Origin: Pseudomonadota bacterium
GTDB taxonomy: Bacteria; Pseudomonadota; Gammaproteobacteria; Burkholderiales; Sulfuriferulaceae
Reading direction: 5' to 3'
DNA: 50,280 nt
Assembly: GCA_021845925.1 (NCBI GenBank)
Contig: JAJZUW010000013.1
Location: 1 to 50,280, forward strand
The notes under the pieces were generated by a model. The model had not been told where the DNA came from. It was given only the letters and a program-made list of their open reading frames with translations, and searched no databases. Both the position numbers and the translations under genes were made by a program. Shown piece after piece: positions 16,654-25,857 of the stretch. Position 1 is the first letter of the stretch, and every line of letters begins with the position of its first letter.

Positions 16654-18237
16654 ATGCATGGAGAACGCCCAGTGTTTCGCTTGCTGATTCTAGTTGCCTT
16701 CTGGTTTGGGGTGCCGATCATGGCCTACTGCCAGGTGCCAGAACTGTCGTCTGACGACCTGGTCTGGATCAATCGCATCACATGGGGCATCAATCTGCCT
16801 GCGGCACAGGAATACCAGCATCTGGGGCGTGCAGCCTGGACCGAAAAACAGTTGACCTGGCAGGGCGATGATGCACTTCCGCCAGCCATCCGCGACCGGA
16901 TTGCCGCCATGCCGGTCAGCCAGACCAGTCTGGCCCGCCTGCTGTCCGAGCGACGCGCAGCCCAGCAGGCGATCCAGAAAATGAGCAATCCGGAGCAGAT
17001 CGCAACCCAGCGCAAACAACTCAACCAGCAAGCCAATCAACTGGTGCAGCAAGACATCGAGCGCAATCTGTTGCGCGATCTGTACGCCGAAAACCAGCTG
17101 GAACAGGTGATGAGCTGGTTCTGGTTCAATCATTTCAATGTGTTCCGCCACAAAGGACTGGATGAACTGATGGTGGCCGATTACATGGAAACCGCCATTC
17201 GCCCGCACGCATTGGGGCAGTTCAGCGATCTGGTATGGGCCACCCTCACCCACCCGGCCATGCTGTTTTATCTCGACAACCAGCAAAACGCGGTGGGTCA
17301 CAGCAATGAAAACTACGCCCGCGAACTGATGGAATTGCACACGCTCGGCGTCAATGGCGGATATACCCAGGCCGATGTTCAGGCCCTGGCCGGCATTCTG
17401 ACCGGACTGGATTTCCGTTTGCCCGGACAATGTCTGCCCGGCCAGAATGTGTTGCCGGATGTCCCTGTGCAGGATATCAATCCGTTGTTCTGCTATGGCC
17501 CCGCACGCCATGACAACAGCGCCAGGATCTTTCTCGGCCACACCTTTCCGGCCAATGGTGGTCGCGAAAACGTGGTGAAGGCCGTCAATCTTCTGATTCA
17601 CAGTCCAGCCACTGCGCATCATGTCTGTCTGGAAATGGCCGTGTACTTGCTGGGCGATCAGCCACCTGCCGAAGTGGTGGATGCCATGGCGACAATGTTT
17701 GAAAACACCGATGGCAATATTGCGTCTACCTTGCGGGTTCTGTTTGATTCTCCCGCTTTCCTCTCGCAGAGGAACAGGCAGTTCAAGGATCCTCAGCGCT
17801 ATGTGCTGTCAGCGGTCCGTTTGCTGTATGGCAATGATCCGGTACAGAATCTACGTCCACTGATTGGTGGGTTACATCAGCTCGGGGAACCCCCTTATGA
17901 ACACATCAGCCCGGACGGTTATCCACTTAGCGGCAGCGCATGGATGTCCGCCGACCAGATCAGCAAACGTGTTGATCTGGCGCAAAAACTGTTTCAGTCC
18001 GCCGGTGTGCTGTTTACCGATGAAAACATCGCCGATCCGCAAACGCAGGAAGACCGGCAAAAACTGCAACAACTCCGTCGAGCCGCATGGGAAGCGAATC
18101 AACCGCAAGCGTTTGCCATTGAAGAGCTGATTCGGCCCATGCTATCCGGGCAGACCCGGCAGGCGCTGGACCAAAGTCGTAGCACGCAGGAATGGACGGG
18201 GCTGCTACTGGCATCCCCGGAATTCATGTACCGCTGA
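16654..18237 (+). CDS. DUF1800 family exported protein
   Basis: 527 residues. An N-terminal hydrophobic segment (about 8-25) looks like a signal peptide. The family hallmarks are present: SWFWFNHFNVF, the long ENYARELMELHTLGVNGGYTQADV-type helix (about residues 221-245) and ILTGLDF. DUF1800 genes almost always sit directly before a DUF1501 gene, as here with 23 bases between. The function is unknown; the pair is exported and may act on a periplasmic or surface polymer. The start may be the ATG at 16654 or a GTG at 16672. Confidence 0.88.
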   Translation: MHGERPVFRLLILVAFWFGVPIMAYCQVPELSSDDLVWINRITWGINLPAAQEYQHLGRAAWTEKQLTWQGDDALPPAIRDRIAAMPVSQTSLARLLSERRAAQQAIQKMSNPEQIATQRKQLNQQANQLVQQDIERNLLRDLYAENQLEQVMSWFWFNHFNVFRHKGLDELMVADYMETAIRPHALGQFSDLVWATLTHPAMLFYLDNQQNAVGHSNENYARELMELHTLGVNGGYTQADVQALAGILTGLDFRLPGQCLPGQNVLPDVPVQDINPLFCYGPARHDNSARIFLGHTFPANGGRENVVKAVNLLIHSPATAHHVCLEMAVYLLGDQPPAEVVDAMATMFENTDGNIASTLRVLFDSPAFLSQRNRQFKDPQRYVLSAVRLLYGNDPVQNLRPLIGGLHQLGEPPYEHISPDGYPLSGSAWMSADQISKRVDLAQKLFQSAGVLFTDENIADPQTQEDRQKLQQLRRAAWEANQPQAFAIEELIRPMLSGQTRQALDQSRSTQEWTGLLLASPEFMYR

Positions 18238-18260
18238 ATCTCTGACCAGGGAGCCACACC

Positions 18261-19487
18261 ATGCAACGCCGGACCTTTTTCAAACACTGTCTTGCAGCTG
18301 CCAGCCTGACAACATTGGGTAGCCGCGTCTGGGCGGCACCGGCTGGCTCATCCAGCCCCCGTTTGTTGGTAGTCATGCTGCGCGGCGCCAGCGATGGCAA
18401 CAACCTGCTGGTTCCGCATGGTTTTCCATTTTATTACCAGAGCCGCACAACCACGGCAGTGGCTGCGCCAGACCCGACCAACCAGGCTGCTGCCATTGAT
18501 ATTGGCCAGGGCTATGGACTCAGTCCTGCGGTCAGTGACATTCTGCTGCCATTCTGGAAACGCGGCCAACTGGCATTCGTGCCCTTTTCCGGCAGCCAGG
18601 ATCTGTCGCGCAGTCATTTTGAAGCCCAGGATCTGATGGAAAGCGGACGCCGCGACGAAACCCGGCTCGACGAAAGCAGCGGCTATCTCAACCGGCTCGT
18701 CAGCATCCTGCACGATACACAACTGACCGGCATGTCATTTACTGGCAACCTGCCGTTGACCTTTCGTGGCAGCAGGCAAGTGCCTAATGCCGCACTGGGC
18801 AACCGCGAACCGAATGCGCCCGATCCACATTCGCTGAGTCTGCTCAACCAGATGTACCAGGGAACCGCGCTCGACAGTTACCTGCAGTCCGGCATGCAGA
18901 CCCGTGCAGCGGTCAGCCAGGGTTTACAGGAAGACGATCGGGTAAAGAAAGAGATGCTGGCTTCCGGCCGCGGAGCCCGTCCGGCAAGCGGATTTGCCTT
19001 AACAGCGCGGCGCATGGCCGAACTGATGCGCAGCAACCCGGCCTGGCGTATCGCATTCACGGACATTGGCGGATGGGATACCCATGTCAACCAGGGCAAC
19101 GGAACGGGGCAACTGGCCAGCAACTATGCCCAGCTGGCACAGGGACTGGCCACATTTGCAGATACCATGGGCAACGGGTGGAATGACACCACCGTGGTGG
19201 TCATGTCGGAATTTGGGCGCACATTCCGCGAAAATGGCACCCGCGGCACCGATCATGGCCATGGCAACGTGATGTGGGTGATGGGTGGATCAATCCGCGG
19301 CGGACGACTGGCGGGCGACATGACAGACCTCACGCCTGCCACATTGTTCCAGAACCGGGACACTCCGGTTCTCAATGATTATCGGGCCGTACTGGGCCAT
19401 CTGATGCACCGTATGTACGGCTTGAACAACAGTCAGCTTGCAACCGTATTTCCCAGCATGCAGCCGCGTGATTATCAGCTGCTTTAA
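18261..19487 (+). CDS. DUF1501 family Tat-exported protein
   Basis: 408 residues with a twin-arginine signal (MQRRTFFKHCLAAASL) and cleavage near AWAA-like VWA (about residue 27). The DUF1501 domain has an alkaline-phosphatase/sulfatase-like fold; visible blocks are LLVVMLRGASDGNNLLVP at the start, FTDIGGWDTHVNQG in the middle and VVVMSEFGRTFREN followed by GTDHGHGNVMWVMG near the end, where Asp/His residues could bind metal. Tat export suggests that it folds with a cofactor in the cytoplasm. It is co-transcribed with DUF1800 and converges on the CDF gene ten bases away. Confidence 0.9.
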   Translation: MQRRTFFKHCLAAASLTTLGSRVWAAPAGSSSPRLLVVMLRGASDGNNLLVPHGFPFYYQSRTTTAVAAPDPTNQAAAIDIGQGYGLSPAVSDILLPFWKRGQLAFVPFSGSQDLSRSHFEAQDLMESGRRDETRLDESSGYLNRLVSILHDTQLTGMSFTGNLPLTFRGSRQVPNAALGNREPNAPDPHSLSLLNQMYQGTALDSYLQSGMQTRAAVSQGLQEDDRVKKEMLASGRGARPASGFALTARRMAELMRSNPAWRIAFTDIGGWDTHVNQGNGTGQLASNYAQLAQGLATFADTMGNGWNDTTVVVMSEFGRTFRENGTRGTDHGHGNVMWVMGGSIRGGRLAGDMTDLTPATLFQNRDTPVLNDYRAVLGHLMHRMYGLNNSQLATVFPSMQPRDYQLL

Positions 19488-19496
19488 ACCCATGCA

Positions 19497-20516
19497 TCAG
19501 ACAACGTGGTCACTGGCCAGTCGGCAGGACGCTCCGGCATTACCCAGTTCAATCTGAAGTGTGGCATGCTGGATGTGAAAGCGTTCAGCGAGTTCGTCTG
19601 CCACATGGTTGAGAAACACATCGCCGGGATGACCGCCCGGTGTGACCAGATGCGCAGTCAGCGCGTTTTCGCTGGTGCTCATCGCCCAGACATGCAGATC
19701 GTGAACTGCCGCCACCTGACCAAGCTGTTCCAGGTAATGGCGAACTGCCAGTGGATCGATAGTAGCCGGCACACCCTGCAACACCAGCTTGACCGACTCG
19801 CGAAACAGCCCCCAGGTGCCAACCAGAATCAGCGCGGCCACCAGCAGGCTGACCAATGGGTCCAGCCATGACAAACCAGTGCGAATGACCAGCCAGCCAC
19901 CGAAGGCCACGCCGAGCGAGACAACAGCATCGGACGCCATATGCAAGAATGCGCTTTTGCGGTTGAGATCATGCTGATCGCCACGCAACAGAAAAACAGC
20001 CGAGACCAGATTGACTGCCACTCCCGCCAAAGCAACCACCATGGTTACCTCGCCATCGACCGGTCTGGGTGCCGAAAAACGCAGAATGGCTTCCCAACCA
20101 ACTCCGCCTACCGCCACCATCAGCAGCATGGCGTTGGCCAATGCAGCCAGAATGGTCGTGCTGCGCAGACCATAGGTAAACCGGGGGGTCGGTGACCGGC
20201 GCATCATCCACATGGCGACCCAAGAGGCAATCAAACCCAGCACATCGCCAAAATTATGTCCCGCATCGGCAAGCAAGGACAATGAACTGGCACGGATGCC
20301 AAAAACGATCTCCACCACGACAAACATCAGGTTGAGCAGAATGGCAACCACAAACATCCGGTTGCCTTCGATATCCTCGGGTGAATAGTGGTGGTGATGG
20401 TGGCCAGGCCCGCCGTGGTCATGGTCATGGTCATGGTCATGGTCATGGTCATGGTCATGGTCGTGGCAGGCATGGCCATCCTGCTGCCCATGGCCAGAAT
20501 GCGAATGTGGTATCAC
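19497..20516 (-). CDS. Cation diffusion facilitator (CzcD/ZitB-like)
   Basis: 339-residue inner-membrane Zn2+/Co2+/Cd2+ exporter driven by protons. The N terminus is extremely His/Asp-rich (residues 4-43, with eight consecutive HD units) and would bind metal. Six TM helices follow; helix 2 contains LLADAGHNFGD and helix 5 contains HMASDAVVS, the two HxxxD pairs that form the transport site. The C-terminal cytoplasmic domain includes HDLHVWAMS. It starts with GTG, supported by a strong GAGGAGG. It is transcribed in the same direction as the porin gene upstream, with overlapping neighbourhood but a gap of about 80 bases. Confidence 0.92.
   Translation of the reverse strand: MIPHSHSGHGQQDGHACHDHDHDHDHDHDHDHDHGGPGHHHHHYSPEDIEGNRMFVVAILLNLMFVVVEIVFGIRASSLSLLADAGHNFGDVLGLIASWVAMWMMRRSPTPRFTYGLRSTTILAALANAMLLMVAVGGVGWEAILRFSAPRPVDGEVTMVVALAGVAVNLVSAVFLLRGDQHDLNRKSAFLHMASDAVVSLGVAFGGWLVIRTGLSWLDPLVSLLVAALILVGTWGLFRESVKLVLQGVPATIDPLAVRHYLEQLGQVAAVHDLHVWAMSTSENALTAHLVTPGGHPGDVFLNHVADELAERFHIQHATLQIELGNAGASCRLASDHVV
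20417..20458. repeat. Seven tandem GGTCAT hexamers inside the CDF gene
   Basis: On the plus strand GGTCAT repeats seven times without interruption, followed by GGTCGT; on the coding strand this encodes the His-Asp run. Loss or gain of a unit keeps the frame and changes the number of His-Asp pairs. Confidence 0.85.
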
Positions 20517-20594
20517 TGAACCTCCTCAGGGTAAATGCCGACCCGACAAGGCAGGATTATACCCCGAAGCGATGGTGCATCTGCAGTCGGCAAC

Positions 20595-21977
20595 CTAGTA
20601 CTGAAGATGCACGCGCATGGCAAAAATATTGACCGGCCCCCGATCTGCATTGTAGGCAGGGTTGCGCACGTACTGGTAATCAGCGGTCACCGTCAGATAG
20701 GACAGCGCCTGCCAGGCATAATAGAATTCGGCAATCTGCTCGGTATCATAATGCGTCAACTGGCCATCCCCCACCAGCACACCCAGACCACCATCGGCAA
20801 AATACGCCCGGGCAGCCGAAGAAATCCCGTTGACGATCAGAGCACTGCCCACGCTGTCATCCGCACGCCCCCACTGGCTTCCTTTCAAAGACATCCCCAA
20901 TTCAGCCGACTGGTTGATATCGGTGAACTCGTAGGTTTCTTCATTGCCATTATTGGCGCTCAGGCGGGCAAACAGTCCCAGGTTTTCAGTCACTGCCTGC
21001 TCGATGTTCAACGCGGCACCCGGACGAGATGCATAACGGCGTACCAGTGCAGTCGATGGACCACCGGCAGGCTGGCCGGATTGCTGCCACAGCGCAATGG
21101 CATCGGCGTAACTGCCCATGCGCCCTCGGTTATCAAACACCAGAAAACGGATTTTCCCCGGTTTGTTCTCGCACTTGTAACGTTTTTCAATCTCGCTGAC
21201 CAGTTCGTACTGACTGAAGCGCTGGGTCAGTTTTTCGGAATTCGGAATCTGTGACAGATCGAACAGTCCGTTTCGCCATGTCCACGAACCGGTTGTCCAT
21301 TCGATGGCCGCGCCATAGGTATAGCCCCACGCATCGGCCGCGTAGTCAAATGCGCCGGCATCCACGGCTGCCCAGTTGAGGAAATCATTGCGCGGGTCGT
21401 GCGCATAAGTGTTGTTGTCAAAAATGTCGGTGACGGCAAATTTACCGATGGTGAGCGTCAGGTTGTCTGCAGTGTGGGAACCGGCAAACTGGTTGATGGC
21501 GGACGCTACCTGTTGCTGTTGTCCGCCCAGATTGATCACCTTGCGATAAAACAGCCGTGGTGTCCGGTAATATGGATTGTCTGCACCAACCTTGTAGGCC
21601 TCACCACTTGGAAAACCAGCCATGCCAAGCGTACCGTTCAGCCCGTATCCCTGATCATATTCGGCATTGATCCAGAGTTCGCTGCTCGAAGACACCCGAT
21701 AACCCACGTAGAGAGTGGCATCATTGGTCTGTTCGCCATTCGAATTGGCGCTCAGACTGTTGGGGCCACTATAGGGTGCCGAAAATGCCGGGTGCCATTG
21801 ATAGGTATTGGTATACTGGCTATGCAGTGCCCAGTTCTGGGCATTTGTGCTGTCAAACTGACCACTGATGAGATCGCTTGACTGAGAAACTGCATCTGCC
21901 TGGGCATGCGGCGCGCAAAATCCGACCATTGCCAGTGCAACCAGCCACTGTCCCCAGTTTAACCAACTCCAATGCAT
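20595..21977 (-). CDS. OprB-type carbohydrate porin
   Basis: 460-residue outer-membrane beta-barrel. Signal peptide 1-27 (ending PHAQA). Typical OprB features follow: an early QYTNTYQWHPAF block, GYRVSSSSELWINAEYDQG, LTIGKFAVTDIFDNNTYAHDPRNDF, alternating hydrophobic strands and a C-terminal strand ending in an aromatic residue (VHLQY). Such porins pass sugars or other small solutes. A near-consensus Fur box about 65-85 bases upstream of the ATG suggests iron-repressed expression, unusual for a sugar porin and pointing to a role in iron-limited growth. The CDF metal exporter lies just downstream. Confidence 0.88.
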   Translation of the reverse strand: MHWSWLNWGQWLVALAMVGFCAPHAQADAVSQSSDLISGQFDSTNAQNWALHSQYTNTYQWHPAFSAPYSGPNSLSANSNGEQTNDATLYVGYRVSSSSELWINAEYDQGYGLNGTLGMAGFPSGEAYKVGADNPYYRTPRLFYRKVINLGGQQQQVASAINQFAGSHTADNLTLTIGKFAVTDIFDNNTYAHDPRNDFLNWAAVDAGAFDYAADAWGYTYGAAIEWTTGSWTWRNGLFDLSQIPNSEKLTQRFSQYELVSEIEKRYKCENKPGKIRFLVFDNRGRMGSYADAIALWQQSGQPAGGPSTALVRRYASRPGAALNIEQAVTENLGLFARLSANNGNEETYEFTDINQSAELGMSLKGSQWGRADDSVGSALIVNGISSAARAYFADGGLGVLVGDGQLTHYDTEQIAEFYYAWQALSYLTVTADYQYVRNPAYNADRGPVNIFAMRVHLQY

Positions 21978-22041
21978 GTGGTTGTTATCCTTTTTGGTGT
22001 AAAGCCATTTTAATTCAAAATGACGACATTTTTGTTAATTC

Positions 22042-22060
22042 ATAGATGATAATCATTATC
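22042..22060 (-). promoter_or_regulatory. Fur box upstream of the OprB-type porin
   Basis: The 19 bases match the Fur consensus GATAATGATAATCATTATC at 15 positions, with the last 15 identical. The inner part (ATGATAATCATTATCAT, 22046-22062) is a near-perfect palindrome. It lies 65 to 83 bases upstream of the porin ATG at 21977, where a bound repressor would block the promoter. The remaining bases to 22322 hold no gene that I can see. Confidence 0.8.
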
Positions 22061-22322
22061 ATTTAAGAAGTCAAGCCAATCCAGTCAGTCATCGCAAACA
22101 GCCACAAGTGATCACAACAATCAAATTCAACATGTTGGAAAAACCATGATGATGACATATACTCCAGAAAGGTGTGCTGCGAGGTAGTACGTAGCATGTA
22201 CTGATAGCTAAACAACATTAAAGCAACCACACATCCCATCACCCCTGTTTTGCCGCCTCCTTCCAGCAACTGAAAGCCGGCGCAGAACATAAAACAGATG
22301 AAACACTGACAATAAATACTGA

Positions 22323-23198
22323 ATGGAACTTCATGACCTGTCGCGGAGCATCACATGTCCAAGGCAGTTTCGCAGGTTGGCTGGATGGCTGCTGATTCTT
22401 GCCTGTGTGACTCTGCCGCGGACAGCTTCGGCCGCCTTGCCGCTTGAAATTGGCATCTGGCCCTACATGAGCACACAATCGCTTGTCAGCCTGTATCGCC
22501 CCCTGCAACGATACCTGACAGCCGAATATCACAGACCGGTGCTTTTCGTGACCGCCCCCAACCAGATCACTTTTGCCAGGCGCATGCTCGACAATGATTA
22601 TCTGTTTGTTCTATCGGCGCCCCACTTTGCCCGCATGGCTGAACAGGAACGTGGCTACATTCCCTTTCTAAGAGCCAGGCGTGATCTGACCAGCATCATC
22701 ATTGTCGAGCGCAACAATCCGATTACCAGTCTGCAGGGTCTGCTCGGGCAAACCATAACCTTGCCAGAAAATGTAACCGTGGTTGCCATGCAGAGCCTTG
22801 AAAAGCTCAGGGAAGCCGGCTTGCATCCAGGCAAAGATATCCGGATCAAATACGCCATGTCACACAACAGCGCGGCACTGGATGTTCTGCGCGGCAACAG
22901 TATCGCGGCAGCCACTACCACCACCATCCTGGACCAGATGCCAGACAAAAGCCGGTTCCGCATTCTGGCCGAAGCCGGACATGCCGCGCCGGTAATCATC
23001 AGCGCCAGTCCGGATGCTACGCCAGAGCAGATCAGCCGGATGAAACAACTGCTACTCGATTTCTGCAACAACGATCCGGTCGGCAAACAATTCACCGCTT
23101 CAGTGGGCTGGCGTGGTCTACGCCCCACCACACCCGAAGAACTGCGCCAGATGGATCCGCTGGTCGGCGATCTGCACCAACTGATGGACCGCCCATGA
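22323..23198 (+). CDS. PhnD-like periplasmic substrate-binding protein
   Basis: 291 residues of the phosphate/phosphite/phosphonate-binding superfamily. A signal anchor at about 20-37 (WLLILACVTLP, then TASA) precedes a two-lobed binding domain: LEIGIWPYMS, LYRPLQRYLTAE, the VTAPNQITFARRM and LFVLSAPHFARM blocks, and VERNNPITSLQGLLGQT, all as in PhnD/PtxB-type proteins. No ABC permease or ATPase is nearby. Instead its stop overlaps the start of a GGDEF-EAL receptor (ATGA), so it probably serves as a ligand sensor that signals to that protein and not as a transporter part. The ligand is unknown. Confidence 0.85.
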   Translation: MELHDLSRSITCPRQFRRLAGWLLILACVTLPRTASAALPLEIGIWPYMSTQSLVSLYRPLQRYLTAEYHRPVLFVTAPNQITFARRMLDNDYLFVLSAPHFARMAEQERGYIPFLRARRDLTSIIIVERNNPITSLQGLLGQTITLPENVTVVAMQSLEKLREAGLHPGKDIRIKYAMSHNSAALDVLRGNSIAAATTTTILDQMPDKSRFRILAEAGHAAPVIISASPDATPEQISRMKQLLLDFCNNDPVGKQFTASVGWRGLRPTTPEELRQMDPLVGDLHQLMDRP

Positions 23199-25627
23199 CA
23201 AAGCGGTTTTCTGTCTGGCATTCGCTGCGTCTGAAGCTCATCGTTGCCAGCGTCCTGATTGAAGTCATCATGCTGGGCATCATGGTTGGCAACAGCCTCC
23301 GGCTGATGGAGGAGCACGTTCTCGGACAGGCGCAAGCCCGACTCACCGAAGTCAAGACGTTGCTCAATGCCTCGCTATCGGCTGCGCTGGCCCAACGCGA
23401 CTACGGCACGATGGACAGCGTTATCCGCCAGGTGCGTCGTAAAAATGGACTGGTCTATCTGGTTGTTTACGACGATTTCGACCGGGTGGTTGCCTCTACC
23501 GGCTGGCCGGACAAAAAGCCCCTGCCGCCGCTGGACCCCGGCCTGAAAATTGCCACACGAGGAACACTTTACAACACCCAGATTCCGGTACAGATCGATG
23601 GCGTGGATTACGGTCGGGTGCGATTTGGCGTGTCAACCGAATTCCTGCGCATCGCACGAGACAACATTTTTCACCAGAGTATTCTGATTGCAGGACTGGA
23701 AATCCTGTTTTCCATTTCCTTGCTGACCATTACCGGTTTCTGGCTGACGCGCAACCTGTCCATTCTGATGCGGGCCACCGAGGGCATTGCCCATGGCAAT
23801 TACGAAACCCGGCTCAAGATCGGCGGACACGATGAAATTGCGAGCCTCGGCGAAGCATTCAACACCATGTCGACAGCAGTACGCGCCCGCATCGAGGATC
23901 TGGAAAAATCCGAAAGCCTGCAGCGCAAATATCGCCAGGAAGTTGATGAAGAACGCGCACGGCTGGCCTCCCTGCTTTCCGCGATGAACCAGGGCATTCT
24001 GTTTGTTGGCATCCAGAACAAGGTCAAGTATTACAATCCGGCATTTTTGCGCATGTGGATGATCCCGGATACGGAAAATCTGGTTGGCCGGGACGCCACC
24101 GATGTCCTGAGCCTGTCTGCCAGCGTGCTGTCGCAGCCGGACCATTTTTCGCGATATCTGCTTGATGTGACCACCACCCATCAGGTCAGCGAAAATTTCG
24201 AAATCAACATGGCCGATGGTCGGGTCATCACGCAAATCAGTTATCCGGTGCGCGATGCCGACATGCGGCTGATTGGCAGGCTGTGGGTTTATGAAGACAT
24301 TACCAAGGCGCGTCACAGTGCCGAGCAACTCATCTACCTTGCCGAGCGCGACAGCCTCACCGGGCTCTACAACCGCAGGCGTTTCCAGGATGAGCTCAGC
24401 CGGTTCATCATCGATGTCGAACGGCGAAAATCCAATGGCGCACTGCTGTTTTTCGATCTGGATGAATTCAAGTACATCAATGACACCTTCGGCCACGCAG
24501 CGGGTGATTCCATGCTGATCCGCATTGCCGGAGAAGTTGGCAAACTGGTGCGGGCCAACGAGATTTTCGGGCGTCTGGGCGGCGATGAATTCGCCATTCT
24601 GATGACGGACACCGACAGGGCGCAAGTTGAACGACTGGCAGAACGGGTTGTGCGCGCGATTGCCCAGATTCCATTCCGCTTCAATGCGCAGAACCTGCGC
24701 CTGACCACCAGTATCGGCATTGCGCTGTATCCGGAACATGCGGCCAACACCGAAGAACTCATCGGACATGCCGATGCTGCAATGTATCAGGCCAAAGCAG
24801 CTGGAAAAAATGGCTGGCGCATCTATCGGGCCGATATAGACACTTCGCAGGCCATGGTGACACGCCTGTCCTGGAATGACAGAATCAGCAACGCCCTCGA
24901 CAACAATCATCTGGTCCTGCATTTTCAGGGGGTCTATCATGCCCGCGACAAGGCGCGACTGTCGCATCTGGAAGTGCTGGTGCGCATGCTCGATCCTGCC
25001 GCACCTGGCGGAGTAATCATGCCCGGCCACTTCATTCCGTACGCCGAAAAAAGCGGCAAGATTCTGGACATCGATCGCTGGGTGCTGAAAGAAAGCATAC
25101 GTCTGCTAGCCAGTTCAGCCGACATGCCGCCACTGGCGGTCAATATTTCCGGACGCTCGTTCGACGAACCCTCATTGCCGCACTACATCAGCGAACTGTT
25201 GCAGGAATTCCATATTGATCCCTCCCGCCTGCTGATTGAACTGACCGAAACATCGGCAGTGACCGATCTGCAGGATGCGCAACGCTTCATCGAAGCCCTG
25301 CGCCGGACTGGCTGCCCAGTTTGCCTGGATGATTTTGGCACTGGTTTTTCATCGTTTGCCTACCTGAAACATCTCAATGCGGACATTCTCAAAATCGATG
25401 GTCTGTTCATCCGCGACCTGACCAACAACCATGACAACCAGATTTTTGTCCGCGCGATTGTCGATGTGGCGCGAGGACTGCGTAAAACCACCATTGCCGA
25501 GTTTGTTGAAGATGGCGAGACCCTGGCCATGCTGAACACCTTTGGTGTCGATTATGTGCAGGGTTATTACCTTGATATCCCGCGTGGCGATCACCCATCT
25601 CTTGTCGCCACCAAGCCAAAATCCTGA
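23195..25627 (+). CDS. Membrane GGDEF-EAL protein with HAMP and PAS-like domains
   Basis: 810-residue c-di-GMP enzyme. TM1 at about 13-34, a periplasmic sensor domain (35-160), TM2 at about 163-184, HAMP (185-238), a short coiled coil, a PAS-like domain (about 258-370), GGDEF (375-535) and EAL (545-800). The cyclase motif GGDEF is intact at 462-466; the inhibitory I-site position reads RANE (453-456), not RxxD. The EAL motif reads EVL, while ELTETS, DDFGTGFSSFAYL and a Glu in AEFVE remain, so phosphodiesterase activity is possible. It overlaps the PhnD-like gene by four bases, implying a sensor pair in which the periplasmic binding protein controls c-di-GMP turnover. Confidence 0.9.
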   Translation: MTKRFSVWHSLRLKLIVASVLIEVIMLGIMVGNSLRLMEEHVLGQAQARLTEVKTLLNASLSAALAQRDYGTMDSVIRQVRRKNGLVYLVVYDDFDRVVASTGWPDKKPLPPLDPGLKIATRGTLYNTQIPVQIDGVDYGRVRFGVSTEFLRIARDNIFHQSILIAGLEILFSISLLTITGFWLTRNLSILMRATEGIAHGNYETRLKIGGHDEIASLGEAFNTMSTAVRARIEDLEKSESLQRKYRQEVDEERARLASLLSAMNQGILFVGIQNKVKYYNPAFLRMWMIPDTENLVGRDATDVLSLSASVLSQPDHFSRYLLDVTTTHQVSENFEINMADGRVITQISYPVRDADMRLIGRLWVYEDITKARHSAEQLIYLAERDSLTGLYNRRRFQDELSRFIIDVERRKSNGALLFFDLDEFKYINDTFGHAAGDSMLIRIAGEVGKLVRANEIFGRLGGDEFAILMTDTDRAQVERLAERVVRAIAQIPFRFNAQNLRLTTSIGIALYPEHAANTEELIGHADAAMYQAKAAGKNGWRIYRADIDTSQAMVTRLSWNDRISNALDNNHLVLHFQGVYHARDKARLSHLEVLVRMLDPAAPGGVIMPGHFIPYAEKSGKILDIDRWVLKESIRLLASSADMPPLAVNISGRSFDEPSLPHYISELLQEFHIDPSRLLIELTETSAVTDLQDAQRFIEALRRTGCPVCLDDFGTGFSSFAYLKHLNADILKIDGLFIRDLTNNHDNQIFVRAIVDVARGLRKTTIAEFVEDGETLAMLNTFGVDYVQGYYLDIPRGDHPSLVATKPKS

Positions 25628-25719
25628 CATAAAACTGAGCTAAAGCCAACGGTTTTGCCGGCAAATCAGGTCACCAAAAGCGATTTATTTTCTTTTATGA
25701 CAATCAGTTACCGATGGGT

Positions 25720-25740
25720 GTTGCTTTTCGGCAACTTTTA
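25720..25740 (+). terminator. Probable rho-independent terminator
   Basis: GTTGC (25720-25724) pairs with GCAAC (25731-25735) over a 6-base loop and is followed by TTTTA. It lies 93 bases after the GGDEF-EAL gene. The rest of the gap to 25857 is AT-rich and presumably holds the promoter of the oxygenase operon, but I cannot pick out reliable boxes. Confidence 0.5.
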
Positions 25741-25857
25741 ATACTTTAATGCGATCTCTTTATCAATTTAGATGACGCAGCGACATAAATCAGCTAATCT
25801 GATCCGCAACTCATATGATGGCAACCAGCCGAATTTGATCACCTGTCGGAGAACCAG

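Noticed and set aside
20535-21254. 239-residue plus-strand frame
   Set aside because: It is antisense to the 3' half of the OprB-type porin gene.
23633-25030. 465-residue minus-strand frame
   Set aside because: It is antisense to the GGDEF-EAL gene, whose domain order is clear.
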